Positions 31,146 through 37,549 of a stretch of 45,114 nucleotides of DNA are shown here, one piece after another. The notes beneath the pieces were generated by a model. That model was not told the DNA's origin and searched no databases. It worked only from the letters and a program-made list of their open reading frames with translations. The position numbers and the translations under genes were made by a program. Where the stretch lies: positions 1 to 45,114 of IMG/VR virus record IMGVR_UViG_3300005096_000108. One strand, written 5' to 3'. This stretch comes from a virus. Each line of letters starts with the position of its first letter. Position 1 is the stretch's first letter.

Positions 31146-31256
31146 ATGTTAAATGAACTAATCAGGTTATTTAAACAGGAATTCCAGACGCCAACTACTG
31201 CGCCCTGGGAACGAAGCGGCGGCACAGAAAGGGAACGAGAAACACTGGCCCGGTAA
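31146..31256 (+). CDS. Tiny early-region protein
   Basis: A 36-aa frame (MLNELIRLFKQEFQTPTTAPWE...) with GGAG eight bases before the ATG. A helix is followed by a charged tail. Clear initiation signals and colinearity support it. Bases 31257-31383 after it contain only an unsupported 19-codon GTG frame (31328-31387). Confidence 0.55.
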   Translation: MLNELIRLFKQEFQTPTTAPWERSGGTERERETLAR

Positions 31257-31383
31257 GGCCCGCTGGCGCAAAAATACGGAAACGGGTAGCGGCTGGCACC
31301 TTCGGTTTGCCTAACCCTGGCGGCCTGGTGAGTGAGACATTTCGGGAGGCTGCGAAGGAACGGAATTTTAAGTGGAATAAATT

Positions 31384-31581
31384 ATGAAGAAAGTATATTT
31401 AATCTGGTCGCAAGATAGGCTGACACCAACAAGAACGCACCAATCCTTATCTATTGCTCGCGCCGAAGCAGAAAGGCTTGCTCGGTTACCGGGCAATAAA
31501 GGTATTAAATTTATCATCTTTTCATCTGTCGAGGCTGTAAAATCCATAGAAACGCCTGTTGAGTGGGAGGATTGCAGATGA
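31384..31581 (+). CDS. Small protein, unknown
   Basis: A 65-aa basic protein (KKVYLIWSQDRLTPTRTHQS...). LSIARAEAERLARLPGNKGIKF looks like a helix and turn. No good ribosome site is present; coupling to a preceding minor frame is possible. It ends as ATGA with the next small frame. Confidence 0.5.
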   Translation: MKKVYLIWSQDRLTPTRTHQSLSIARAEAERLARLPGNKGIKFIIFSSVEAVKSIETPVEWEDCR

Positions 31582-31724
31582 AGCGAAAAATGTTCGCTCG
31601 TGATTGGATGCGGAAATTCAGTTTGCAGAAGCGCGGAGCTAAAGAGCAATCTATGTGGCCTGGCATGACATTCTATTCGCCTAAAAAGCCAGACTCAACT
31701 TTATGCCAAATACGTTCCGACTGA
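31578..31724 (+). CDS. Possible small basic protein
   Basis: A 48-aa frame starting in the previous stop. It is basic (KRKMFARDWMRKFSLQKRG). Its last 50 bases overlap an opposing frame (31673-31861), so at most one is fully credible there. Uncertain. Confidence 0.35.
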   Translation: MKRKMFARDWMRKFSLQKRGAKEQSMWPGMTFYSPKKPDSTLCQIRSD

Positions 31725-31861
31725 CCAAACCCGACAAAGGTACCGTTATAGTCAATCTCGGCATCAATCGCACGGGCAATAGCATAACGATCACCGCGCA
31801 GGGCGAGCATCACGATAGCCTCGATTGGTAGTTGTTCTCGCACTATTTCAGACGTCATCAT
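31673..31861 (-). CDS. Possible small antisense-oriented protein
   Basis: A 62-aa frame (MMTSEIVREQLPIEAIVMLAL...) with natural-looking composition but no clear ribosome site, facing the + strand genes. FVGFGQSERIWHKVESGF closes it. It might be a real gene or a decayed moron. Confidence 0.35.
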   Translation of the reverse strand: MMTSEIVREQLPIEAIVMLALRGDRYAIARAIDAEIDYNGTFVGFGQSERIWHKVESGFLGE

Positions 31862-32006
31862 AACTAGGATGTTAGTAGACGCTACGCATATAATCAAGGT
31901 ACAATGCTAATTGTGGCTAGGGGGATACCCTGAAAAGCGGACTTCAATCATCCGTCTGCCCATTATTATTTTCTGGTTGATGACTTTTTGATTGGAGAGT
32001 TTCAAT

Positions 32007-32834
32007 ATGCCAAAATTCATAGATTTAACTAATAATATATTTAACGCTCTTACTGTATTGTATCGCGGCGAAAATTCTAAGACTGGCCACGTAAGATGGG
32101 TTTGTAGGTGCTCTTGCGGGGAAGTTGTCCTCGTTTTTGGTGGAAGCTTAACCTTCGGATCTACTGGGTCATGCGGATGTCTGTCTGATAGAGGAAAAAG
32201 ATATTCAAGTAAAAATAATTATATATATAAAAAATTTAATAAAAAAAGAAAGAGGGGTAGCTTGATATACGGGGTTGGGATTAATGACGGAAATGAGAAT
32301 ATTGCCTCTAAACAATGTGAAAATACAGATGAATACCTAATATATCATATGTGGACTGGGATGCTAAGGCGCTGTTATTCTTTGCCGTTTAAAAATAGAA
32401 ACCCTACGTATAAGAATTGCGCTGTTGAGCGTAACTGGCATAAATTTTCACATTTTAAAGCATGGGTTGAGACGCAAGATTGGAAAGGTAAGGAGCTAGA
32501 TAAAGATATACTTATAAAAGGGAATAAATTATATTCATCTTCGACGTGTCTTTTTGTGTCGCATAGTATTAATAGTCTTTTTATTTGTAGCTATCCCTCT
32601 GAAAGGTGCCTTCCTCATGGAGTCACATTTGATAAGGTTAATAAAAAGTACCGGGCAAAGGTATCTTTTGGCGGGAAAACTATTCATATAGGGAGATATA
32701 GCTTTGTGGGTGACGCTGTTTCAGCCTATAAAAAAATAAAGGCGAAAATAATATATGACTCAGCCTTAGAGCAAATTGATATAAAAGTATATTCAGCATT
32801 AATTATGAGGTCTTATGAGTTCCTTGATCGATGA
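32007..32834 (+). CDS. AP2-domain protein, homing-endonuclease-like
   Basis: A 275-aa basic, AT-rich gene. Residues 1-60 (FNALTVLYRG...VRWVCRCSCGEVVLV...SCGCL) are the Cys-rich start typical of phage HNH/AP2 mobile proteins (C-x-C-x(n)-C-x-C). A middle aromatic region contains YHMWTGMLRRCY...NCAVERNWHKF, and the C-terminus (GVTFDKVNKKYRAKVSFGGKTIHIGRYSF..DAVSAYKK) is an AP2 DNA-binding domain. Heavy use of ATA/AGA/TTA codons differs from neighbours and suggests transfer. GGAG precedes ATG 32007. Likely a selfish DNA-binding or homing element; no complete HNH residues are seen. Confidence 0.72.
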   Translation: MPKFIDLTNNIFNALTVLYRGENSKTGHVRWVCRCSCGEVVLVFGGSLTFGSTGSCGCLSDRGKRYSSKNNYIYKKFNKKRKRGSLIYGVGINDGNENIASKQCENTDEYLIYHMWTGMLRRCYSLPFKNRNPTYKNCAVERNWHKFSHFKAWVETQDWKGKELDKDILIKGNKLYSSSTCLFVSHSINSLFICSYPSERCLPHGVTFDKVNKKYRAKVSFGGKTIHIGRYSFVGDAVSAYKKIKAKIIYDSALEQIDIKVYSALIMRSYEFLDR

Positions 32835-32994
32835 AAAGAGAGATCAATGGGAAAGAATTAAATCCGAATGGAGTCCCCTTGCAATGTTTTTAATAGAGTG
32901 GGCCTCAGCGACAACGAGAGATAAGCGAAACCGGCCAATAGAGCCAGAAAAAATGGGTAAAGTTGAGATAATTAAGTTCCCGGCAAGCAAATAG
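32815..32994 (+). CDS. Small protein after AP2 gene
   Basis: A 59-aa protein with GAGG four bases before the ATG, overlapping the AP2 gene by 20 bases. DEKRDQWERIKSEWSPLAMFLIEWASATTRDKR is helical with several Trp. It is the last + strand gene before the opposing block. Function unknown. Confidence 0.55.
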   Translation: MSSLIDEKRDQWERIKSEWSPLAMFLIEWASATTRDKRNRPIEPEKMGKVEIIKFPASK

Positions 32995-33005
32995 CCCGCC
33001 GGGAA
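32977..33005. terminator. Possible bidirectional hairpin between converging operons
   Basis: Perfect 8-bp inverted repeat TTCCCGGC/GCCGGGAA around a 13-base loop, at the point where + and - strand genes converge. It has no T run on either strand, so termination is unproven. Confidence 0.4.
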
Positions 33006-33016
33006 CGCTGTTATTC

Positions 33017-33223
33017 TCACTGAGGCAAGTAAGCCCATTCAGCCACTTTGTGGTGAGTAAATTTTAAGCTGTCTTCACTTTCAAAAAAATAAGGTTCAAA
33101 CCAATCTGGCTCATCATCACACCCATCAAGCATATACGTTATATTCTGCACGGTACTCCCTACACGGATTAGCACAGGTTTTCCATACGCAGGGAGGGCG
33201 TCTGTTACTTTTGTAAACTTCAC
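33017..33223 (-). CDS. DUF551-like small protein
   Basis: A 68-aa protein starting at GTG (AGGGGGT upstream). ALPAYGKPVLIRVGS near the start and HHKVAEWAYLPQ at the end follow the DUF551 layout (LP-x-x-G-x-x-V-L-V ... V-x-x-W-x-x-LP). Function of the family is unknown. It overlaps the RHH gene at its start, implying coupling. Confidence 0.6.
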   Translation of the reverse strand: MKFTKVTDALPAYGKPVLIRVGSTVQNITYMLDGCDDEPDWFEPYFFESEDSLKFTHHKVAEWAYLPQ

Positions 33224-33363
33224 TCTACCCCCTCTATTTCTTTAAGATATCGCTCAACCAGCACTTCAACTAGATTATTCACTGATCGCTTTTCTTTCTT
33301 CGCAGCCAGCTCGAATTTAGAACGAACCTCTTCTGGTAACCGGACTGTAATCTGTTTTCTCAT
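33220..33363 (-). CDS. Arc-like ribbon-helix-helix DNA-binding protein
   Basis: A 47-aa protein: KQITVRLPEEVRSKFELAAKKEKRSVNNLVEVLVERYL. A basic beta strand, then two helices split by KRSVN, is the Arc/Mnt type of ribbon-helix-helix fold, near the size of P22 Arc. It should bind DNA as a dimer using strand residues K-Q-T-R. It has ATGA overlaps at both ends. It may repress the divergent promoters near 35.0 kb or its own operon. Confidence 0.75.
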   Translation of the reverse strand: MRKQITVRLPEEVRSKFELAAKKEKRSVNNLVEVLVERYLKEIEGVE

Positions 33364-33491
33364 GACGCCCACTGCACGCAGGCCATAATGATCCAGCCAA
33401 GAAATGCGATGCCACCAAACAGGATTGCGATCGCCTTTGCTTCGCGGTCAAGCCTGTTTTTGACATAATCGTCATCGTTAAAATCGTTCAT
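33360..33491 (-). CDS. Tiny single-TM protein
   Basis: A 43-aa protein with strong GGAGG before the ATG. Charged start (NDFNDDDYVKNRLDREAK), then one TM (AIAILFGGIAFLGWIIMACV). It overlaps the RHH gene start as ATGA. Function unknown. Confidence 0.6.
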   Translation of the reverse strand: MNDFNDDDYVKNRLDREAKAIAILFGGIAFLGWIIMACVQWAS

Positions 33492-33551
33492 ATTTCCTCC
33501 AGTAATAGCGTAAGTACATTGATTATGCTACAATTAATCGCTCTTTAAAAA

Positions 33552-33731
33552 TTAGTTTAGTTCCGGATATTTCGAGACCAGGCCGTGTTTTGCCAGGGCT
33601 TCGCATTGTCTGGCCGCCCGGTAGGCTCCGACAGATACGCCATGATTATAGGCATATCGCCTGGCTGCACTTCGGCCCCAGGTTTCAATATTCCGTGCTG
33701 CGTGTATTGCTGCTTTTGTTTTGCTGTTCAT
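33552..33731 (-). CDS. Small basic helical protein
   Basis: A 59-aa protein with GGAG eight bases before the ATG; the longer frame to 33983 has no support. KAAIHAARNIETWGRSAARRYAYNHGVSVGAYRAARQ resembles a small family common in phage early regions and may be an HTH-like binder. Function unknown. Confidence 0.6.
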   Translation of the reverse strand: MNSKTKAAIHAARNIETWGRSAARRYAYNHGVSVGAYRAARQCEALAKHGLVSKYPELN

Positions 33732-33733
33732 TT

Positions 33734-33850
33734 TTAGCTCTCCATTATTGCGCCGATGACGAAAAATGCCATGGCTCCGACAATCGTTAGCCCTGTGAAT
33801 GGTGCAAGTATTAAGCATACCCACCCGCACATATACATAAATCCAGCCAT
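33734..33850 (-). CDS. Tiny membrane protein
   Basis: A 38-aa, almost wholly hydrophobic protein (YMCGWVCLILAPFTGLTIVG...FFVIGAIM) with AGGGGGC before the ATG. Stop lies three bases before the next gene start. It is likely a membrane peptide; function unknown. Confidence 0.55.
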   Translation of the reverse strand: MAGFMYMCGWVCLILAPFTGLTIVGAMAFFVIGAIMES

Positions 33851-33858
33851 AATGCCCC

Positions 33859-34230
33859 CTAACTGTAATTTCCACGGAATAACTGGCCTGTCTTGCAAGC
33901 AAGCAGATTCCACCAGTTTTCGAGGATTTTCTCTGCCTGTCTTTCTGTGTAATTAGAGGGCAGAGACCCCCATTTTTCCGCAAGTTCGAGAATATCCTGA
34001 TTCATGAAGGCAACCGTACAGGAGGAAGGCAGCCCCGCAAAGTATTCTGCCAGAGCCTTTGGCTCCCCGAGTTGCTCCACGCGCCAGCCGAATTCAGAAC
34101 AAAAGGTATCTTTCAGAAATTGAACCTTATCCTTATCGGCTTCGATAGCTTTATCCTGATATCCTGATGAGTCAATGTTGTTGATAATGTATCTCTTGAC
34201 GGTTTTACTTAAATCTGATGATTTACTCAT
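33859..34230 (-). CDS. Conserved-looking phage protein, unknown
   Basis: A 123-aa acidic protein. The ATG at 34230 is chosen with GGAG eight bases before it; an ATG three codons upstream lies too close. TVKRYIINNIDSSGY, then FGWRVEQLGEPKALAEYFAGLPS and a Trp-rich ILENWWNLLACKTGQ end. I recall this pattern from other phage early regions without a function. Confidence 0.6.
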   Translation of the reverse strand: MSKSSDLSKTVKRYIINNIDSSGYQDKAIEADKDKVQFLKDTFCSEFGWRVEQLGEPKALAEYFAGLPSSCTVAFMNQDILELAEKWGSLPSNYTERQAEKILENWWNLLACKTGQLFRGNYS

Positions 34231-34235
34231 GTCAT

Positions 34236-34490
34236 TCACTCCTTAGCAGAAAGAATGCGTTCAAATGTACTGGTGTCAAAATATGCCGGGGCATTAAGAC
34301 CGTGTTTAACTGGGCGAATACGGCGCAGCTCATAGCATTCAACGGTTCTTCCAGTTGCAGTTTTAACCGGGACTGTTCCAGCAGGAATATAATAGTTTTT
34401 CATTGTGTCGCCAAAGAACTTCATGCTTGAGCGTTCAAAAAAGTGTGATCCAGTCTCGGTTACATTATGCTTTAGGGCTGACTTGTTCAT
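34236..34490 (-). CDS. Conserved-looking phage protein, unknown
   Basis: An 84-aa protein. HNVTETGSHFFERSSMKFFGDTMKNYYI and ECYELRRIRPVKHGLNAPAYFDTSTFE match a small phage family of unknown function in which a conserved FF-x-R-x-x-M-K-F-F-G-D-T-M segment is typical. Ribosome site AAGGA precedes the ATG. Confidence 0.65.
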   Translation of the reverse strand: MNKSALKHNVTETGSHFFERSSMKFFGDTMKNYYIPAGTVPVKTATGRTVECYELRRIRPVKHGLNAPAYFDTSTFERILSAKE

Positions 34491-34552
34491 CTTCTTATCC
34501 TTTTAGAGTTAATCCACACATACACCCGTCACCAGGCGCATGAATTGATTAG

Positions 34553-34669
34553 CTATACAAATAAACGTATCACGATAATGGCGACCAAGAAAATAACAAC
34601 AACCACTTCAAAGCTTGTCAGTGCGATATCATATTCAATCCGATGCTTATCTTTGTTGTACCTAATCAT
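34553..34669 (-). CDS. Tiny single-TM protein
   Basis: A 38-aa protein starting in the stop of the 106-aa gene (ATGA). Basic start, then one membrane helix (FEVVVVIFLVAIIVIRLFV). Coupling supports it. Function unknown. Confidence 0.55.
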   Translation of the reverse strand: MIRYNKDKHRIEYDIALTSFEVVVVIFLVAIIVIRLFV

Positions 34670-34986
34670 TCTGCCGACCTGACATATGTATTACTAACAT
34701 CGTAATAATCCCATACAGACCAATCACATGCGTCTGATTCGTCGTCGCAATTAGGGTTGATTATGTCCCATGACAAATGACCACACTCCGCAGCATCAGG
34801 ATAGCCGTTATCGTCGCAATATCCCTCTGCTTGCATATTTTTGATATCATTAATTGTTACGGCATTGGCAATGTATGCATTAGATCCAGGAACATTACTG
34901 TAGTACGCATTTTGTAATAGAGCATAGTCGCCGAGTTCTCCGTGAGCAGCCTGTAAAGCCGTAAATATCTGAGTAGGTGTTTGCAT
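34666..34986 (-). CDS. Acidic phage protein, unknown
   Basis: A 106-aa acidic protein (many Asp, Tyr and Asn) with GGAG eight bases before the ATG. It is the first gene after the leftward promoter at 35.03 kb, so it is probably made early. Cysteines in YCDDNGY, ECGH, NCDDESDACDW could bind metal. Acidic DNA-mimic-like composition is notable, but no family is recognised. Confidence 0.6.
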   Translation of the reverse strand: MQTPTQIFTALQAAHGELGDYALLQNAYYSNVPGSNAYIANAVTINDIKNMQAEGYCDDNGYPDAAECGHLSWDIINPNCDDESDACDWSVWDYYDVSNTYVRSAE

Positions 34987-35021
34987 GGTGTATCTCCTGG
35001 TTATCTGTAATCGTTATATAC

Positions 35022-35049
35022 AGTATAGCAACAAGTGAGCATAGTGCAA
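35022..35049 (-). promoter_or_regulatory. Leftward promoter of the 33.0-35.0 kb block
   Basis: On the - strand TTGCAC, 16 bases, TATACT, 30-odd bases before the ribosome site of the 106-aa gene. Confidence 0.65.
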
Positions 35050-35093
35050 TCATAATGAGTTAGATAGACGACTCAACTGATAAACGGTATGGT

Positions 35094-35123
35094 TTGGACA
35101 ATATCAACCCAGTGCGCTATGCT
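35094..35123 (+). promoter_or_regulatory. Rightward promoter toward the terminase genes
   Basis: TTGGAC, 18 bases, TATGCT on the + strand, 30 bases before the small terminase gene. AATGAGTTAG occurs at 35054-35063 and again at 35140-35149, on either side, a possible operator pair. Confidence 0.5.
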
Positions 35124-35153
35124 AAGACTATATTAAATCAATGAGTTAGTAGC

Positions 35154-35708
35154 ATGACTGACATTATGCAAATAGATGATAGCGTGATAGATGTACCTGC
35201 AACTGGTAGTAGATATAGCATTGAGACCAAGCGAACAGCAGTAGCTCACTATTTTGTACACGGTAATGCATCATATGTAGCTAGACTGCAATCAATCCCG
35301 ACAAGAACAGTCAGGGACTGGGTTATGTCAGATTGGGGGCAGAAAGCACTTGCCGCTCTTCACCAGCAAAATTCCACAGAATTAGACTGTAGACTCACAT
35401 ACGCAATTCATAAAGCCGTCGATCAAACGATCGATCGAGTCGAGTTTGGCGAGCCAATGGTAGATAAATCAACGGGTGAGCCGTTAGTGATTACTAACGC
35501 TGCTGGCGAGGAGGTCCAGGCTCGAAAACCTGTTGCTTGTCAGACTTTGGCTACGACAGCGGGCATTTTGTACGATAAAAGACAGATAGGACGCAACTTG
35601 CCGACTCGGATCACATCAAGCTCGGATGACTCGGCATTGCGGGCGCTTAAGGCTCAGTTTGAGTCGTTGGCTGGCAGGACTATTGAGGGCGAGGTGGTTG
35701 GGGATTGA
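35154..35708 (+). CDS. terS: Small terminase subunit-like protein
   Basis: A 184-aa protein. YSIETKRTAVAHYFVHGNASYVARLQSIPTRTVRDWVMSDWG is a homeodomain-like HTH typical of small terminases that recognise the packaging site; a helical centre and an acidic C-terminus (RTIEGEVVGD) follow, the usual place for contact with the large subunit. It lies 1.8 kb before the large terminase with small genes between. Start ATG has no strong ribosome site. Confidence 0.65.
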   Translation: MTDIMQIDDSVIDVPATGSRYSIETKRTAVAHYFVHGNASYVARLQSIPTRTVRDWVMSDWGQKALAALHQQNSTELDCRLTYAIHKAVDQTIDRVEFGEPMVDKSTGEPLVITNAAGEEVQARKPVACQTLATTAGILYDKRQIGRNLPTRITSSSDDSALRALKAQFESLAGRTIEGEVVGD

Positions 35709-35790
35709 GTGTGTCATCGGGTGATTAAGTGGTACAATATGACCCTCACTTAAGACTTTACATTAAGTATGACCCTCTGGAGATTTGATT

Positions 35791-36204
35791 ATGACCCTTA
35801 CTGATTTGCTGGTTGATTCAGGTATGACGCGGCAAGACCTGGCTGACAGATTGGAGATATCGTTAAGCACAGCAAAACGACTCAAAGATATTGACGATGA
35901 GATACTGGCTGCAGTTGATGCGTTCGTTACTGAGGCATTGGCAAAATCTGCTGCAGATGAGCCGCCGCGCAAAGAGCCAGCATCCTACACAGATGATGAT
36001 ATCCAGGCGCTACTCAAACGCCGAGGTGTAGGTGAATCAGATCATAATATCGCTCACTCAGTCGGCCTCAAGGTCCACGAGTTAAACAAACTGATACACA
36101 ATCATGCAGTGGCTGGATGCAACGCAAGGTTAGGTAGATGTTGTCATTCCCCAATACCTGACTACAATCATCAGACAAAAGACCGGGCCCAGGCACAAGA
36201 CTAA
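35791..36204 (+). CDS. XRE-type HTH protein
   Basis: A 137-aa protein with GGAG eight bases before the ATG. LLVDSGMTRQDLADRLEISLSTAKRLKDI is a clear helix-turn-helix at the N-terminus, and a second helical domain (DIQALLKRRGVGESDHNIAHSVGLKVHELNKLI) follows a Pro-rich linker. Three ATGACCCT repeats lie at 35739, 35769 and at its own start. It may regulate the late region or assist packaging. Confidence 0.6.
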   Translation: MTLTDLLVDSGMTRQDLADRLEISLSTAKRLKDIDDEILAAVDAFVTEALAKSAADEPPRKEPASYTDDDIQALLKRRGVGESDHNIAHSVGLKVHELNKLIHNHAVAGCNARLGRCCHSPIPDYNHQTKDRAQAQD

Positions 36205-36237
36205 GATATAGTCCAGGTCTAAGACTAAAACTATATC
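36205..36237. repeat. Inverted repeat between HTH gene and next ORF
   Basis: GATATAGT (36205-36212) is a perfect inverted repeat of ACTATATC (36230-36237). No T run follows; the rest of 36238-36346 shows GGGG-rich text and no gene. It may be a regulator site. Confidence 0.35.
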
Positions 36238-36346
36238 TCAAAAATGAGAGGGCAAACCCAAGGTGGGGGAGGGGCAAATCGGGGTAGGTCGAAGCAGGTA
36301 TATACCCCCTTTCTAAAACCGCAACAAAACAAAGGTTTTTCCAGAT

Positions 36347-36574
36347 ATGAAAATTGAAGATTTTAAAAAAGCAAGGCCATTAATTTTAGAGTTATCTTCG
36401 GTAAGATATGAATTAGACTTTTTATTGAAAAGTGAAAATGATAATTTTAGTTGGGTTGAGGATATTTTGATTAGACCTGAATTCAGGAAATCATTCTCAA
36501 ATCTTAAGGAGGAATTAATTAAGATTTTAATTGAAAAGAAAGAATTATTGGAGTCAGAGGTAACCAAGATATGA
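36347..36574 (+). CDS. Small coiled-coil protein
   Basis: A 75-aa AT-rich gene; the product is acidic and helical (KEELIKILIEKKELLESEV). No obvious ribosome site. It overlaps the next tiny gene as ATGA, supporting the frame. Function unknown. Confidence 0.5.
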   Translation: MKIEDFKKARPLILELSSVRYELDFLLKSENDNFSWVEDILIRPEFRKSFSNLKEELIKILIEKKELLESEVTKI

Positions 36575-36747
36575 ATGCATGCACCAGAATTAAGACCATT
36601 ATCGGTTTTTCCATTATCAGAGGATTTCTTTTTCCCGTGGCGGTTTTATCGTCCCCTATTATTTTCTTCATTAGTCCTGGTGATTGTGCTGCTGGTAAAA
36701 AGGAAGTATTGGATTATTTGAAAGTGGTATGGGGAGGAATGAAATGA
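36571..36747 (+). CDS. Small single-TM protein
   Basis: A 58-aa protein with a membrane segment (FLFPVAVLSSPIIFFI), starting and ending in ATGA overlaps. A basic N-terminus suggests the N-in topology. Function unknown. Confidence 0.55.
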   Translation: MNACTRIKTIIGFSIIRGFLFPVAVLSSPIIFFISPGDCAAGKKEVLDYLKVVWGGMK

Positions 36748-37178
36748 TCAGATTTATAGATATCAGAGGGCAGCGAACAGGTTATAATTTTTCGTTTTTT
36801 GATACAGTTACGGATAATTATATTTCCAAAAATTCAGAATATGCATGGACTGATTGGGAAGACTTTATTGAATCTTCCCCTGACGGACTTGATCTTGAAA
36901 GATATAAAAAGATTTGTCCAGGCTGGGTTTTTGGTCTAGATTTATCTACAAATAGATACAACGCTGTAATTGAATACAATCCAGCCTATAAGTCAGACAA
37001 GGAGGCTGAGGCGGAAGTGGAGTCTATAGCCTTTAGTGGCGCTTCTTTAAACCTTAGAAATAGATCGATCGATATGTTTAGAATGGTGACAAATCATACC
37101 CGACTTTATGATCGTGGCGATATTTCTGCAGCAAGATGTACGATACATTTTAAATATGCTGATGATAAAGATGGATAA
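36744..37178 (+). CDS. Protein between terminase genes, unknown
   Basis: A 144-aa acidic, aromatic-rich protein (AWTDWEDFIESS, CPGWVFGLDLSTNRY). ATG with AGGA-type site overlaps the previous stop. The next 143 bases (37179-37321) contain no gene; a G-rich CCGGGGGTGGGGG stretch is present and could belong to a packaging site. No family recognised. Confidence 0.5.
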   Translation: MIRFIDIRGQRTGYNFSFFDTVTDNYISKNSEYAWTDWEDFIESSPDGLDLERYKKICPGWVFGLDLSTNRYNAVIEYNPAYKSDKEAEAEVESIAFSGASLNLRNRSIDMFRMVTNHTRLYDRGDISAARCTIHFKYADDKDG

Positions 37179-37321
37179 CAAAAGTTTTCCAGAAATCCCT
37201 CAAGCCGGGGGTGGGGGCAATAAACTCCGGCAGTTGAGCGGGTGAACTCCATGTAGTACGTTTCCTCCGCCCGTGATCAACCGCAGCCAGTGCGATAGTC
37301 TGGCGCTTAATTGAGGTAAAA

Positions 37322-37549
37322 ATGAAGGCAAAAATCGAGTATCTTCCTGGGATTCACTGCAGTGCAAAAGCGATACTATCGGATTTAATGGATAATGTTG
37401 AGGATGGCGATCAACTGATGATTATTGTCCTGGATAAGGATGGCGAACCAAAAATGACGCGGGCTTCTGGAATTACATGTGAGGAGGCCGTTTGGGCGTT
37501 ACAACGAGAAATAATGGTGACAATGGGTTATGGGGATTCTAACAGCTAA
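37322..37549 (+). CDS. Small protein upstream of large terminase
   Basis: A 75-aa protein (MKAKIEYLPGIHCSAKAIL...). GDQLMIIVLDKDGEPKMTRASG suggests a small alpha/beta fold. GAGG lies before the ATG. Its last 20 bases overlap the terminase gene. Function unknown. Confidence 0.6.
   Translation: MKAKIEYLPGIHCSAKAILSDLMDNVEDGDQLMIIVLDKDGEPKMTRASGITCEEAVWALQREIMVTMGYGDSNS

Noticed and set aside
31328-31387. 19-codon GTG frame before the 65-aa gene
   Set aside because: No ribosome site, and the surrounding frame is open upstream without a start; not enough support.
33552-33983. 143-aa version of the 59-aa gene
   Set aside because: The first 84 residues overlap two better-supported genes in other frames; the ribosome site marks the start at 33731.
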